A stretch of DNA of 64,000 nt, taken from Luteibacter sp. (lineage in GTDB: Bacteria > Pseudomonadota > Gammaproteobacteria > Xanthomonadales > Rhodanobacteraceae). Position 1 is the first letter of the stretch; every line of letters begins with the position of its first letter. The notes beneath the pieces were generated by a model that saw only the letters and a program-made list of their open reading frames with translations, was not told where the DNA came from and did not search any database. Position numbers and translations under genes: made by a program. Location: positions 47,705-111,704 of the forward strand of contig NZ_WNDO01000018.1 in NCBI RefSeq assembly GCF_009912395.1, in the 5' to 3' direction. Below, piece by piece: positions 1 to 10,148 of this stretch.

Positions 1-142
1 CGGCGGCGCGTGCGCGCGATTGCAGCAGTGCCGTGAAGCGTTCGGGTTGCAGCACCACATAAGTGGCGATCAGCGCGGCCACGACGAACACCGTGACGAT
101 GCCGCCCACGACGTACAACCCGATGCGTAGCCGCCGGTTCAT
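1..142 (-). CDS. AsmA-family-like protein, N-terminal fragment (runs off the window)
   Basis: Only the first 47 codons are inside the window. The start ATG is at 142 on the minus strand, 29 bases after the ftsY stop and preceded by an AGG-type ribosome site. The product begins MNRRLRIG, followed by one strongly hydrophobic helix (about residues 8-28) and then the segment PERFTALLQSRARAA. A membrane anchor followed by a short helix of this kind is typical of AsmA-type outer-membrane biogenesis proteins. The assignment rests on this short stretch alone, so it is tentative. The gene would be transcribed after ftsY. Confidence 0.45.
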   Translation of the reverse strand, partial: MNRRLRIGLYVVGGIVTVFVVAALIATYVVLQPERFTALLQSRARAA

Positions 143-171
143 CGCCGCGACCTGGCCCGTGCCATGCCCAC

Positions 172-1302
172 TCAGCCGCCGAGATGCGTCGGCAGGAGAC
201 CGTCGACGAAGGCTTCCGCGTCGAACACGCGCAGGTCGGTGGCGGTTTCACCCAGGCCCACGTAGCGGATCGGCAAGCCGAACTCACGGGCCAGCGCGAA
301 CATCACGCCGCCCTTGGCCGTGCCATCGAGCTTGGTGACGACCAGGCCGGTGACGTTCGCGGTGTCGCGGAACTGGCGCAGCTGGCTGATCGCGTTCTGG
401 CCGGTGGTGCCGTCGATGACCATGAGCACTTCGTGCGGCGCCGTGGTGTCGAGCTTCTTCATGACGCGGCCGATCTTGCCCAACTCGTCCATGAGGCCGC
501 CCTGCGTGTGCAGGCGACCGGCGGTGTCGGCGATGAGCACCTGGGTACCGCGCGAGCGCGCAGCCTGCAGGGCGTCGAAGATCACGCTGGCGGCGTCGGC
601 GTCCTGGCCCTGGGAGACCACGGCCACCTTGTTGCGTTCGCCCCAGGTCTTCAGCTGCTCCACGGCGGCGGCGCGGAAGGTGTCGCCGGCGGCGAGCAGC
701 ACGTTGCGGCCTTCGTCGGTGTAGCGGCGTGCGAGCTTGCCGATGGTGGTGGTCTTGCCCACGCCGTTGATGCCCACGGTGAGGATCACGAAGGGCGTGT
801 GCGTGGAGACGTCGAGCGGCTTCTCCACGGGCTTGAGCCACGAGACCAGTTCGGCGCGCAGCGCCTTGAGCAATTCGGCGGCGTCGGCGAACTCGCGCTT
901 GTGCATGCGTTTACGCAGCGCTTCGACGAGGTTGGTGCTCGCCTCGACACCGACATCGGCCGTGATCAGCGCGGTTTCCAGTTCGTCGAGCAGGTCGTCG
1001 TCGAGCTTGGGGTTGCGCACGAAGAGCGACGTGAGGCTTTTCGCGAAGCCGCTGCCGGCCAGGCGTTCGCGCCAGCTGCGGCGCGCGGGCTGGGCAGCTT
1101 CGACGACTTCGGCTTCCTCGGCCTCGGGAGCGACGTCCGGAACCTCGGGCGCGGGGGCCACGGTTTCGGCAAGCGCCTCGGCCACGACCGGGGTGCTTTC
1201 GACCGCGACCGGGTCGGCCGGCGCGTCGATGCGTTCCTCGACAGGCGCTTCTTCGGGCTTCGCGGTGGGTTCGGCGGGCTTCTTTTTCCAGAACTTGAGC
1301 AT
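172..1302 (-). CDS. ftsY: Signal recognition particle receptor FtsY
   Basis: SRP receptor GTPase that docks ribosome-nascent chain-SRP complexes at the inner membrane. The 376-aa product has an acidic, Ala/Glu/Pro-rich N-terminal A domain (about residues 9-75), then the NG domain. The P-loop GINGVGKT lies at 177-184, followed by DTAGRL (about 259) and TKLDG (about 323). Length is within the range of proteobacterial FtsY proteins with a short A domain. The gene is divergent from rsmD across 64 bases, an arrangement often seen in gammaproteobacteria. Confidence 0.97.
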   Translation of the reverse strand: MLKFWKKKPAEPTAKPEEAPVEERIDAPADPVAVESTPVVAEALAETVAPAPEVPDVAPEAEEAEVVEAAQPARRSWRERLAGSGFAKSLTSLFVRNPKLDDDLLDELETALITADVGVEASTNLVEALRKRMHKREFADAAELLKALRAELVSWLKPVEKPLDVSTHTPFVILTVGINGVGKTTTIGKLARRYTDEGRNVLLAAGDTFRAAAVEQLKTWGERNKVAVVSQGQDADAASVIFDALQAARSRGTQVLIADTAGRLHTQGGLMDELGKIGRVMKKLDTTAPHEVLMVIDGTTGQNAISQLRQFRDTANVTGLVVTKLDGTAKGGVMFALAREFGLPIRYVGLGETATDLRVFDAEAFVDGLLPTHLGG

Positions 1303-1366
1303 TGCGCGACGGATTCAAAGACAATAGGTGAATGCTAGCACTCCCGCCCCCACTGGCCGCTGATCG

Positions 1367-2478
<1,112 letters not shown>

Positions 2479-2494
2479 ACCAAAGGTGATCATC

Positions 2495-2998
2495 ATGCGT
2501 AAGTTCGTTCTCGCCGCGTCCGTGGCCCTGACCGCCGCCCTGGCCCTCTCCGCCTGCAACAAGTCGGAAGACGCCGACCAGGCCGCCACCCAGCAGGAAG
2601 CCGCCGTCTCCAAGCCGACCGATCCGAAGGACACCAAGGCGTGGAGCCAGTTCTTCGGCCAGATCGTGCGCAAGAACATGCAGGGCATGACGGCCGACCG
2701 TCCGTTCCCGTACTTCGTGCCGGCCGGTGACGACCAGGAAGGCCAGGACGGTCGCCAGCGCCAGCTCGACAACGTCCAGGGCACCGTCGCCCGCGGCGTC
2801 ACCCCGGGCAACATGCTCGTCTTCGGTGGCCCGGAATCGGCCAAGACCGCCGACCTGATCGTCGAAGCCTTCAAGAACGCCCAGCCGGGTACGTTCAAGA
2901 ACGTGATCGTGCTGTTCATCGGCGACCAGGCCGACCAGCAGCGCGTCGCCGACGCCCTGGCCTCCAGCGGCGCGACCTTCCGCTTCGTCGCGATGTGA
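2495..2998 (+). CDS. Small putative lipoprotein of unknown function
   Basis: A 167-aa product with a lipoprotein signal peptide: MRKFVLAAS, a hydrophobic core and the lipobox LSAC, so the mature protein should start at Cys and be lipid-anchored. The remainder is hydrophilic and Gln/Asp/Ala-rich, and contains a segment resembling a small alpha/beta fold (NMLVFGGPESAKTADLIVEAF and NVIVLFIGDQAD). I do not recognise the family. The ATG at 2495 has an AAAGGTGAT ribosome site; the open frame extends upstream into coaD but lacks the signal peptide there. A strong terminator follows, so this is the end of the rsmD-coaD unit. Confidence 0.85.
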   Translation: MRKFVLAASVALTAALALSACNKSEDADQAATQQEAAVSKPTDPKDTKAWSQFFGQIVRKNMQGMTADRPFPYFVPAGDDQEGQDGRQRQLDNVQGTVARGVTPGNMLVFGGPESAKTADLIVEAFKNAQPGTFKNVIVLFIGDQADQQRVADALASSGATFRFVAM

Positions 2999-3030
2999 TC
3001 GCGCCGGACTTCGGTCCGGTAGTGACAATG

Positions 3031-3061
3031 AAACGCCCCTCGTTCGAGGGGCGTTTTTTTT
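3031..3061 (+). terminator. Rho-independent terminator after the lipoprotein gene
   Basis: Perfect stem ACGCCCCTC / GAGGGGCGT with a GTTC-type loop followed directly by a run of eight T. It begins about 35 bases after the lipoprotein stop. Confidence 0.93.
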
Positions 3062-3070
3062 GGCCGTATC

Positions 3071-3136
3071 GTAGGAGCGCGCTTGCGCGCGATGCAGGGT
3101 TGTCGCGAGCGCCCATCGCGCGCAAGCGCGCTCCTA
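3071..3136. repeat. REP-like inverted pair
   Basis: Two copies of a GTAGGAGCGCGC-TTGCGCGCGA palindromic unit face each other (3071-3091 and 3115-3136) with about 23 bases between. The same unit recurs at about 18.6, 34.7, 44.96, 61.8, 62.2 and 63.8 kb. The right end overlaps the stop codon of the monooxygenase gene. Confidence 0.9.
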
Positions 3137-4246
3137 CATGGGATATGGTTCGGGGTCGTGGGAGAGCAGGGTGGCGATGGAGATGGCGGCTTCTTCGGCC
3201 GATGGAACGATGCGCGCGAACATGGCGGTCTCGTAAGCCGCCACGGCATCGTCGAACGTGCTCTCGCCGGTCAGCGCGCGTGCCAGTTCAAGCGCATCGT
3301 GCATGGCGTTGTTGACGCCCTCGCCGCCGAAGGGCGACATCACGTGCGCCGCATCGCCCAGCAACGTGAGTCCCTTGCGGTGGTTCCAGCAGTGGCCAAC
3401 GGGAAGCGCATGCAAGGGCAGCACGGCGAAGCGATCGCCGCTGGCGCGGATCAGGTCGAGTAGGGTGTCGTCGTAGCCGTCGAACTCGCGGATCAGGCCC
3501 TCGCGCACGGCTTGCGGCGAAGTGAAGTCGAAACGTTTCTCCGCCCAGCCCAGGGGAACGCGGAAGATCGCGTAGCCACGGAAATGCGAGTGGCCGTTGC
3601 GCTGGACGATGAGCGCCTTGCCACCGCCCTCCGCGCCCATCTTGCCGCGACCGACCAGGGCCGCCAGCGCGGGGTGCGCGCGATCGACATCGTCGATACC
3701 GAATTCGATGAAGCACACGCCGCTGTACTGCGGCTTGTAGGGCGACAGCAGCGGACGAATGCGCGACCAGGTGCCGTCCGCGCCGACCACCAGATCGAAA
3801 GGCCCCTCGACGCCATCGTCGAAGACCAAGTTCCATCGACCGTCCCCATGGTCGTGGATATCGCGCAGGTTCCGCGCCCAGCGCACGGTGTCCTCGGGAA
3901 GCGCATCGAGCAGCATGGCCCGCAGGGCGGACCGGTCGATTTCGGGACGCTCGCCCTCCGCCCCTGGATCGTGGTCGAACAACAGGCGACCTTGCGTGTC
4001 GTACTGACGCGAGCCCTGGTCTTCGTAGCGGGCCGCGGCCCTGAAGGCATCCATAAGCCCCGCTTGTTCCAGCGCGAGCAGGCCGGAGCCCTCGTGAAGG
4101 TCCAGCGTGCCGCCCTGGGGGCGTTCCGTCGGGTGCCTGTCCCGTTCGAAGACGATGCTGGGGATGCCCTGGCGGTGGAGAAGGAGCGCCAGCGTGAGGC
4201 CGCCTGGGCCTCCGCCGACGATGGCGATCCTGGGATGGGAATGCAT
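3134..4246 (-). CDS. TetX-like FAD-dependent monooxygenase
   Basis: A 370-aa class A flavoprotein monooxygenase. It has the dinucleotide-binding GGGPGGL near residue 11, then GGTLDLHEGSGLLALEQAGL, EIDRSALR, and the FAD-pyrophosphate motif GDAAHVMSPFGGEGVN near residue 300. The N-terminal block and the EIDR/LR block closely resemble TetX-type tetracycline-inactivating enzymes as I recall them, but the true substrate cannot be read from the sequence. It is divergent from a MarR gene across 52 bases that contain palindromic repeats, so it is probably repressed by that regulator. Its TAG stop codon (3134-3136) lies inside the neighbouring REP palindrome. Confidence 0.85.
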   Translation of the reverse strand: MHSHPRIAIVGGGPGGLTLALLLHRQGIPSIVFERDRHPTERPQGGTLDLHEGSGLLALEQAGLMDAFRAAARYEDQGSRQYDTQGRLLFDHDPGAEGERPEIDRSALRAMLLDALPEDTVRWARNLRDIHDHGDGRWNLVFDDGVEGPFDLVVGADGTWSRIRPLLSPYKPQYSGVCFIEFGIDDVDRAHPALAALVGRGKMGAEGGGKALIVQRNGHSHFRGYAIFRVPLGWAEKRFDFTSPQAVREGLIREFDGYDDTLLDLIRASGDRFAVLPLHALPVGHCWNHRKGLTLLGDAAHVMSPFGGEGVNNAMHDALELARALTGESTFDDAVAAYETAMFARIVPSAEEAAISIATLLSHDPEPYPM

Positions 4247-4255
4247 GAGGTCACC

Positions 4256-4296
4256 GAGTAATATAGGTTCCTATGTAATATAGATAGGAGGCTATG
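4256..4296. promoter_or_regulatory. Candidate MarR operator between the monooxygenase and marR-type genes
   Basis: This AT-rich stretch in a GC-rich neighbourhood contains the inverted repeat ATAGG-TT-CCTAT (4263-4274). It also holds two direct copies of TAATATAG (about 4259-4266 and 4276-4283) and a CTATG repeated after each. The AGGAGG ribosome site of the MarR gene lies within it (4286-4291), so a bound repressor could block both divergent genes. Confidence 0.6.
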
Positions 4297-4298
4297 TA

Positions 4299-4751
4299 AT
4301 GACAAGTGACTCCCGTGTAGCCGAGTCAGGGGCTTCGTTGCACCGCATTGGCCAGATCTATCGAACCTTTATCAAGCAGGTCGACGAGCCGCTTCGCCAG
4401 GTGGGCCTGGCCGTGGGGCAACTTCCTGTGCTGGTCACGCTGAAGAACGCCGGTGCCTCGTCGCAGGCGGAGCTGGCGCGGGTAGCGCAGGTCGAGCAGC
4501 CGAGCATGGCCCAGTTGCTCAATCGCATGGAGCGGGATGGCTTGATCGAGCGCGTTCCTGATCCGGCCGACGGGCGTAGTCGACTCGTCTCGCTAACGGG
4601 GCAGGCGACGCGGCGATTGCCGGCTGGCAAGGCGGTGATGGATAGCCTGGCGGTGAAGGCGCTGGAAGGGTTTTCACGGGAGGAGCGCGATGTGCTGCAA
4701 GACTTACTGTCGCGGATCCAGGCGAATCTCGAACGCGTGTCGAAAGGCTGA
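4299..4751 (+). CDS. MarR-family transcriptional regulator
   Basis: A 150-aa winged-helix regulator. It has an N-terminal dimerisation helix, the helix-turn-helix region QAELARVAQVEQPSMAQLLNRMERDGLIER and the wing DPADGRSRLVSLT, all hallmarks of MarR proteins. A strong AGGAGG site lies 7 bases before the ATG. The closest divergent gene is the TetX-like monooxygenase, which suggests a ligand-released repressor of that enzyme; this is inference from arrangement. Confidence 0.92.
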   Translation: MTSDSRVAESGASLHRIGQIYRTFIKQVDEPLRQVGLAVGQLPVLVTLKNAGASSQAELARVAQVEQPSMAQLLNRMERDGLIERVPDPADGRSRLVSLTGQATRRLPAGKAVMDSLAVKALEGFSREERDVLQDLLSRIQANLERVSKG

Positions 4752-4766
4752 TCCCCCGCGACGCGT

Positions 4767-5717
4767 TCAGGAGCCTGCGGTATCCAGATGCTCCGTCAGC
4801 ATGTCGATGAAGACGCGGACACGGGCGGAAAGATGCCTGCGGTGGGGATAGACGGCGAAGACGGCGATCTCGTCCGTCACGCACGACGTCAGCACGGCAC
4901 GGAGACGACCGCTGTCTACTTCGTCTTTCGCGACGAAGTCGGGAAGGAAAGCGATGCCCATGCCGGTGACCGCGGCATCGCGAATGGCTTCGCCGCTGTC
5001 GAACAGGCATCGGCTCTTTGCCTCGATGGCGATGCGCTCGCCATCTGGGGTGCGAAACGTCCATGGATACGTTGTCGTTCGCGATCCGAAGAGAAGGCGC
5101 TCGTGTTTCGAGAGATCGGCCGGTCGCTCAGGTTCGCCCCTTGAAGCCAGGTAGGTCGGCGCGGCATAGAAACCCGGACGCGAACGTGCGACGACACGGG
5201 CGACAAGCGACGAGTCCGGCGCGACACCGCCCACACGGATACCCAGGTCGTAGCCTTCTTCCACGAGATCGACCACCCGGTCGCTGAAGCTAACCTCCGC
5301 CTCCACGCGGGGCCATGCGGCGAGGTAGTCGCGAAGCACGGGTAGCACCACGATCCGCCCGAACGCGCCGGATACCGTCATGCGCAGGACACCCTTCGGT
5401 TCGGGCCGCTCCTGACGGATGCTTGCTTCGGCGTCGTCGAGGTCGGCCAGCACCTGCGTACAGCGTTCGTAGAACAGTTCGCCATCCGTCGTCATTGCCA
5501 CGCGGCGTGTCGTCCTGTGCAGAAGGCGCGTTCCCAGGTGGGTCTCCAGGCGGGCGAGTGCCTTGCCGACCGCGGAGCGGGTCAGTCCCAGGGACTTGCC
5601 GCCTGCGATGAAGCTGCCTGTCTGGGCGACGGCCACGAAGGCGCGTAGGGCGCCCAAGTCGATACCTGAGCCGGAATGGACGGCGGGGACGGCGCGGAAA
5701 CGCTTTGGGGAAACCAT
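4767..5717 (-). CDS. LysR-family transcriptional regulator
   Basis: A 316-aa LTTR. The helix-turn-helix region is near residues 19-77 (LRAFVAVAQTGSF, then TRSAVGKALARLETHLGTRLLHRTTR), followed by the periplasmic-binding-protein-like effector domain. It is divergent from the alpha/beta hydrolase gene across 66 bases, the classic LTTR-target layout. Its 3' end faces the MarR gene with 15 bases between them. Confidence 0.92.
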   Translation of the reverse strand: MVSPKRFRAVPAVHSGSGIDLGALRAFVAVAQTGSFIAGGKSLGLTRSAVGKALARLETHLGTRLLHRTTRRVAMTTDGELFYERCTQVLADLDDAEASIRQERPEPKGVLRMTVSGAFGRIVVLPVLRDYLAAWPRVEAEVSFSDRVVDLVEEGYDLGIRVGGVAPDSSLVARVVARSRPGFYAAPTYLASRGEPERPADLSKHERLLFGSRTTTYPWTFRTPDGERIAIEAKSRCLFDSGEAIRDAAVTGMGIAFLPDFVAKDEVDSGRLRAVLTSCVTDEIAVFAVYPHRRHLSARVRVFIDMLTEHLDTAGS

Positions 5718-5755
5718 TTCGTGAATATAGCTCGCATGATTTTCATACGCGAAAT
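5716..5755. promoter_or_regulatory. Candidate LysR operator between the regulator and hydrolase genes
   Basis: Inverted repeat ATTTCG (5716-5721) with CGAAAT (5750-5755), and an inner ATGA-TTT-TCAT near 5737-5747. It sits in the divergent spacer and overlaps the regulator's start codon. Support is by pattern and position only. Confidence 0.4.
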
Positions 5756-5783
5756 CTATTTCCCAATCTGACGGAGAAGACCC

Positions 5784-6743
5784 ATGCCCTTGCCATCATC
5801 CATCCAGGACGCCCTCGCGCGTTGGGCCGCCTCCGCGGCACCCATCGCAGGCTTGCTGAAGGGAGGGAGCGACACGAACTGGACGCAGGCGCGCACGATG
5901 TACCTCGACACGCTCGCCGCGCTTTTTCCGGCACCTCCTGGTGTCACGTTTTCACGGATCGACCTGGGCGGCGTGCGTACGACACAGGTGGTCCCGGAGC
6001 ATGTCGAGGCTGGCCGTACGCTGTTCTATATCCATGGTGGCCGCTACGCGCATGGAGGACCGGATGGCTACCACGGTCTTGCCGGTCACTACGCGCAGCG
6101 ACTTCGCGCGACCGTCTACCTGCCCGACTACCGGCAGGCGCCGGAACATCGTTTCCCCGTGCCGATCGACGATACCTTCCAGGCCTACCGTGGCCTGCTC
6201 GCGAAAGGTGTCGATCCCTCGTCGCTGGCCATTTCCGGTGATTCCGCGGGTGGTGCGATGGTGATCACCATCATGCGCAGGGCACGCGACGCGGGGCTTG
6301 CGCTTCCGGCAGGTGGTGTCGCCATCTCGCCCTGGGCGAATCTGACCCATGGCGGCGCATCGACCAGGGACAGGGATGGTCTTGATCCGTTGTGCAGCGT
6401 CGAATACCTTGAACTGCTTACCCGCAACTTCCTTGGCGATACCCTCGCCACCGATCCCGACGCATCGCCGGTGTTTGCCGATGTGCGTGGCCTGCCGCCG
6501 ACGCTCGTGCAGATCGGCGAGAACGAGGTGATGCTGAGCGATGCGATTCGCCTCGCGGGTCATCTGGGGGAAAACCGGGTGCGGACCTCGCTCGAGGTCT
6601 GGCCAGGCATGTTCCACGTCTGGCATCTCTGCGCGGGGCAGCTGCCCGAAGCGGACCAGGCGCTACACAACGCGGTGACTTTCCTGGAGGAGGCGTTCGC
6701 GACGGTGCAAGAACGCGCAGAGAGGCGCGCGCGCGCCAGTTGA
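5784..6743 (+). CDS. Alpha/beta hydrolase, hormone-sensitive-lipase (esterase) type
   Basis: A 319-aa esterase-like protein. The nucleophile elbow is GDSAGG (Ser about residue 155), and YRQAPEHRFP and FHVWH (C-terminal catalytic His) are typical of the HSL family. The oxyanion motif reads HGGR rather than the usual HGGG, an uncommon substitution. The ribosome site GGAG lies just before the ATG. It is divergent from a LysR gene, the likely regulator. The substrate is unknown. Confidence 0.9.
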   Translation: MPLPSSIQDALARWAASAAPIAGLLKGGSDTNWTQARTMYLDTLAALFPAPPGVTFSRIDLGGVRTTQVVPEHVEAGRTLFYIHGGRYAHGGPDGYHGLAGHYAQRLRATVYLPDYRQAPEHRFPVPIDDTFQAYRGLLAKGVDPSSLAISGDSAGGAMVITIMRRARDAGLALPAGGVAISPWANLTHGGASTRDRDGLDPLCSVEYLELLTRNFLGDTLATDPDASPVFADVRGLPPTLVQIGENEVMLSDAIRLAGHLGENRVRTSLEVWPGMFHVWHLCAGQLPEADQALHNAVTFLEEAFATVQERAERRARAS

Positions 6744-6849
6744 AACACACCGGCGGTACCGCAGCGCGTGCGAAACGTATCGCCCGATTCGCCGCTGGAT
6801 GCCATCGCGACGAACGGGCTACCCTATGCAGCTTCAGGGAGCAGACCGC

Positions 6850-7713
6850 ATGTACGTTTACGACCGCAAGCGCACCGATCTGTTCTTCGCCTTCGCGCCG
6901 GCCGTCGTCGGATACGTCGTCCTGTTGTTCCCCTTGTCCCTGATCGGGCTGGTCGTCGGCATCGGATTCACCGGGGTCGTCGGCCTGACGACCCTTGTCT
7001 TTGCCTGGATACGCCTGCTCCGGCCCGGTCGACCGGTGGCCGGGCTCAAGTGGTTACGGATCGGATTGGGTATCGGCCTGCTGGGATCCATCTTCGCGCT
7101 GGTCGTCTTCGTCAAGGCGCTGATCGATCGCGACGGTTCGGACGGTATCGAATTTCCGGTGGCCTTGATCAACGTCGGTATCCTGGCTACCTGGTTCTTT
7201 CGGGCCTCCTTCCCCGGCCGATCGATGGGAGGGGCGGAAAACTGGGCCGTCGCCTACTTGGTCGCCTTCGTGCTCGGCCTTCACGCAATGATCTGCGTCG
7301 CCGGTGTCTATGGTGGACTGCCCGAGCGCCTCAAGGCGCGGCAGCTCGCCGAGGTCGCGACGCTGGGCGACGCGGCGAGGCATGCCGTCGAAGCCTTCGC
7401 CTCCGCGCACGAGGGACGACTACCCAACGACAATCGTGAAGCCGGCTTGCCGCAGCCGGGTACGGAAGGCGGCCGATACGTCGCCTCGCTGACCATCGAC
7501 CATGGCAGCGTCAGGATCCTGTTCGGAAAGGATCCGTTTTCCACCTTGTTCGATGTTGACGATGGCGGCCGCTGGTTTACCTTCGTGCCCGTGCGGGGTG
7601 ACGTGCCTGGGCACGTGGTGCGGTGGACCTGCCAGGACGGAGAGCCGTTTCAGGCCAATTCCTGTACCAAACCGCCCTTCGGATTGCCCCGCGTACCGGG
7701 TACGGGATTCTGA
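6850..7713 (+). CDS. Multi-pass membrane protein with a pilin-like C-terminal domain
   Basis: About 287 aa. Four to five hydrophobic helices (about residues 10-165) are followed by a soluble tail. The tail contains SLTIDHGSVRILFG and then VRWTCQD...ANSC, resembling the C-terminal beta-sheet and disulfide region of type IV pilins (PilA ITITFG and VWxC segments). The ATG at 6850 is preferred because it is preceded by CAGGGAG; an upstream in-frame ATG at 6799 has no such site. I do not recognise the family, and the function is unknown. Confidence 0.75.
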   Translation: MYVYDRKRTDLFFAFAPAVVGYVVLLFPLSLIGLVVGIGFTGVVGLTTLVFAWIRLLRPGRPVAGLKWLRIGLGIGLLGSIFALVVFVKALIDRDGSDGIEFPVALINVGILATWFFRASFPGRSMGGAENWAVAYLVAFVLGLHAMICVAGVYGGLPERLKARQLAEVATLGDAARHAVEAFASAHEGRLPNDNREAGLPQPGTEGGRYVASLTIDHGSVRILFGKDPFSTLFDVDDGGRWFTFVPVRGDVPGHVVRWTCQDGEPFQANSCTKPPFGLPRVPGTGF

Positions 7714-7723
7714 CGGAAGCGCT

Positions 7724-8023
7724 TCAGCTCGCCGGAGCTGTCCCCGGCGCGGTCGCCTGGTCCCGTTTGGCGTGCGTATGCGTCAATGCCCAGGTGGACG
7801 CCATGCCCACATAGCCGGCGACCGTCAGGCAGGCGACGAAGACGGTGAACAGGGCCAAGCGCTGGGTCGCCTTCAACGGGCGTCGACGGGCCACCCGACC
7901 CACCGCCCAGCCGGCCATCAGTGCGGCCACGGCCAGCAGGGTCGGCAGCAGGCCGACATAGGCGAAATCCCGGGCCGGATCGGTGACCGGCGTATCGACG
8001 AAGGGCCAGGGAAGCGGTGTCAC
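7724..8023 (-). CDS. Small hypothetical membrane protein
   Basis: A 99-aa product with two predicted membrane helices (about residues 21-45 and 55-82), separated by the basic loop GRVARRRPLKATQR. The proposed start is GTG at 8023, without a clear ribosome site. Its 3' end converges with the pilin-like-domain gene 10 bases away, and it is divergent from the ferredoxin gene. The helix-loop-helix pattern argues for a real protein, but nothing shows its role. Confidence 0.5.
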   Translation of the reverse strand: MTPLPWPFVDTPVTDPARDFAYVGLLPTLLAVAALMAGWAVGRVARRRPLKATQRLALFTVFVACLTVAGYVGMASTWALTHTHAKRDQATAPGTAPAS

Positions 8024-8058
8024 GCAGGATTCGTCCGTGGGTGGGGGAGACTGAATAG

Positions 8059-8370
<312 letters not shown>

Positions 8371-8431
8371 GCCCTCGTGGGCGTCATGCGTTAATCTCGA
8401 CGGCAGCGATCCAGTTTCCGGAGAGACATCG

Positions 8432-10138
8432 ATGACCCATGCTCCGTCGTGGCGCGTGCTTGCCGCGAGCCTTTTCCTCGTCATCGGCGGCGGTACGGCC
8501 GCCGCCCAGGACAAGGCGCCGCCCGCGCCGTCACGTGGCCCTGGCCATGCCGCCATCGCCAGCGCCAACTACCTCGCCACCAACGCCGGCTTTGAAGTGC
8601 TGGCCAAGGGCGGCAATGCGTTCGACGCCGCCGTGGCGGTCTCCTCCACGCTCGCCGTGGTGGAACAGCAAAGTTCCGGCATCGGTGGTGGCTTCATGGC
8701 CCTATTGCACCGCGCTTCCGATAACCGCAACACCTTCATCGACGCCCGCGAAACCGCGCCGAAGGCGGTGGACATGAAGGATTACATCGGCAAGGACGGC
8801 AAGCCCAACCGCGACGCCTCCACGCGCGGCCCGTTGTCCGCCGGCATCCCGGGCGAACCGGCTGGCCTGGTCTGGATGGCCGAGCACTACGGCAAGCTGC
8901 CCTTGTCCGAATCGCTGGCCCCCGCGATCCGCATCGCGAAGGAAGGCTTCCAGCCCGATAGTCGCTTCCTCAACACCATCGCCGAACACAAGGACACGCT
9001 GTTGCGCTGGCCCGCCTCCGCCGCGGTGCTGCTGCCGGGTGGCAAGGCGCCGGAGCAGGGCTGGACCCTGAAGCAGCCCGACCTGGCGAAAACCCTCGAA
9101 CGCATCGCGGCGAAGGGGCACGACGGTTTCTACAAGGGCGATACGGCGAAGCTGCTGATCTCCTCCACGCGCAAGGCCGGTGGCAAGTGGACCGCCGCCG
9201 ACCTGGAAGGCTACAAGGTCAAGGAGCGCGAACCGCTCAGCGTCGACTACAAGGGCTACCGTATCGTCACCGCGCCGCCGCCGTCGTCCGGTGGCGTCGC
9301 CATCGCCGAAGTGCTCAACATCCTGTCCGGCTACGATCTCACCAAGCTCGATGCCGCGCACTCGTTGCACTACACGATCGAGGCGATGCGCCGCGCCTTC
9401 CGCGACCACAACGAATACCTCGGCGATCCCGATTTCGTGAAGATGCCGCTCGACATGCTGTTGTCGAAGCACTACGCTGATGGCCTGCGCGCCACCATCG
9501 CACCGGACAAAGCCACGCCATCCGACCTGCTACCGCCGGCTATGGCGCCTGAGCCGGGCATGCACACCACGCACTTCTCGGTGATCGACGCCGACGGCAA
9601 CATGGTGGCATCCACGCTCACGGTGAACCTGGAGTTCGGCTCGGGTTTCATCGCCGCCGGTACCGGCGTGATCCTCAACGACGAGATGGACGACTTCGCG
9701 CTCGTGCCCGGCCAGCCCAATGCCTATGGCCTGCGCGACTCCTGGGCGAACGCGCCCGAGCCGGGCAAGCGCATGCTCTCGTCGATGTCGCCGAGCTTCG
9801 TCTTCGGTGCCGACCGCACCGCCATCATCGGCTCGCCGGGTGGCTCGACGATCATCACCCAGGTGCTCGAAGGCATCCTCGCCTTCATCGATGGCAAGAA
9901 CGCCGACCAGATCGTGGCGCAGAAGCGCTACCACCATCAGTACCTGCCCGATCGCGTCGACGTGGAGCCGGGTGCATTCGACGACGCCACCGCGAAGGCG
10001 CTCACGGCGATGGGCCACGTGCTGAAGGATCGTTCGCCCTGGGGCTTCATGAACGTGGTGACCTGGGACCACCGCACGAACACCCTCGACGCGGCCAGCG
10101 ATCCGCGTCGCCCGTCCGGCCTTGGCAAGGTGCAGTGA
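8432..10138 (+). CDS. ggt: Gamma-glutamyltransferase (glutathione hydrolase)
   Basis: Periplasmic N-terminal nucleophile hydrolase that cleaves gamma-glutamyl bonds of glutathione. The 568-aa precursor has a signal peptide (about residues 1-27, ending TAAAQ). The autoprocessing and nucleophile threonine is Thr380 in TTHFSVID, followed by NDEMDDF and a GSPGGS glycine-rich segment. Precursor length is normal. It has its own GGAGAG-type ribosome site. The hydrolase gene after it starts 10 bases past its stop. Confidence 0.95.
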   Translation: MTHAPSWRVLAASLFLVIGGGTAAAQDKAPPAPSRGPGHAAIASANYLATNAGFEVLAKGGNAFDAAVAVSSTLAVVEQQSSGIGGGFMALLHRASDNRNTFIDARETAPKAVDMKDYIGKDGKPNRDASTRGPLSAGIPGEPAGLVWMAEHYGKLPLSESLAPAIRIAKEGFQPDSRFLNTIAEHKDTLLRWPASAAVLLPGGKAPEQGWTLKQPDLAKTLERIAAKGHDGFYKGDTAKLLISSTRKAGGKWTAADLEGYKVKEREPLSVDYKGYRIVTAPPPSSGGVAIAEVLNILSGYDLTKLDAAHSLHYTIEAMRRAFRDHNEYLGDPDFVKMPLDMLLSKHYADGLRATIAPDKATPSDLLPPAMAPEPGMHTTHFSVIDADGNMVASTLTVNLEFGSGFIAAGTGVILNDEMDDFALVPGQPNAYGLRDSWANAPEPGKRMLSSMSPSFVFGADRTAIIGSPGGSTIITQVLEGILAFIDGKNADQIVAQKRYHHQYLPDRVDVEPGAFDDATAKALTAMGHVLKDRSPWGFMNVVTWDHRTNTLDAASDPRRPSGLGKVQ

Positions 10139-10148
10139 GGTCGATGGC

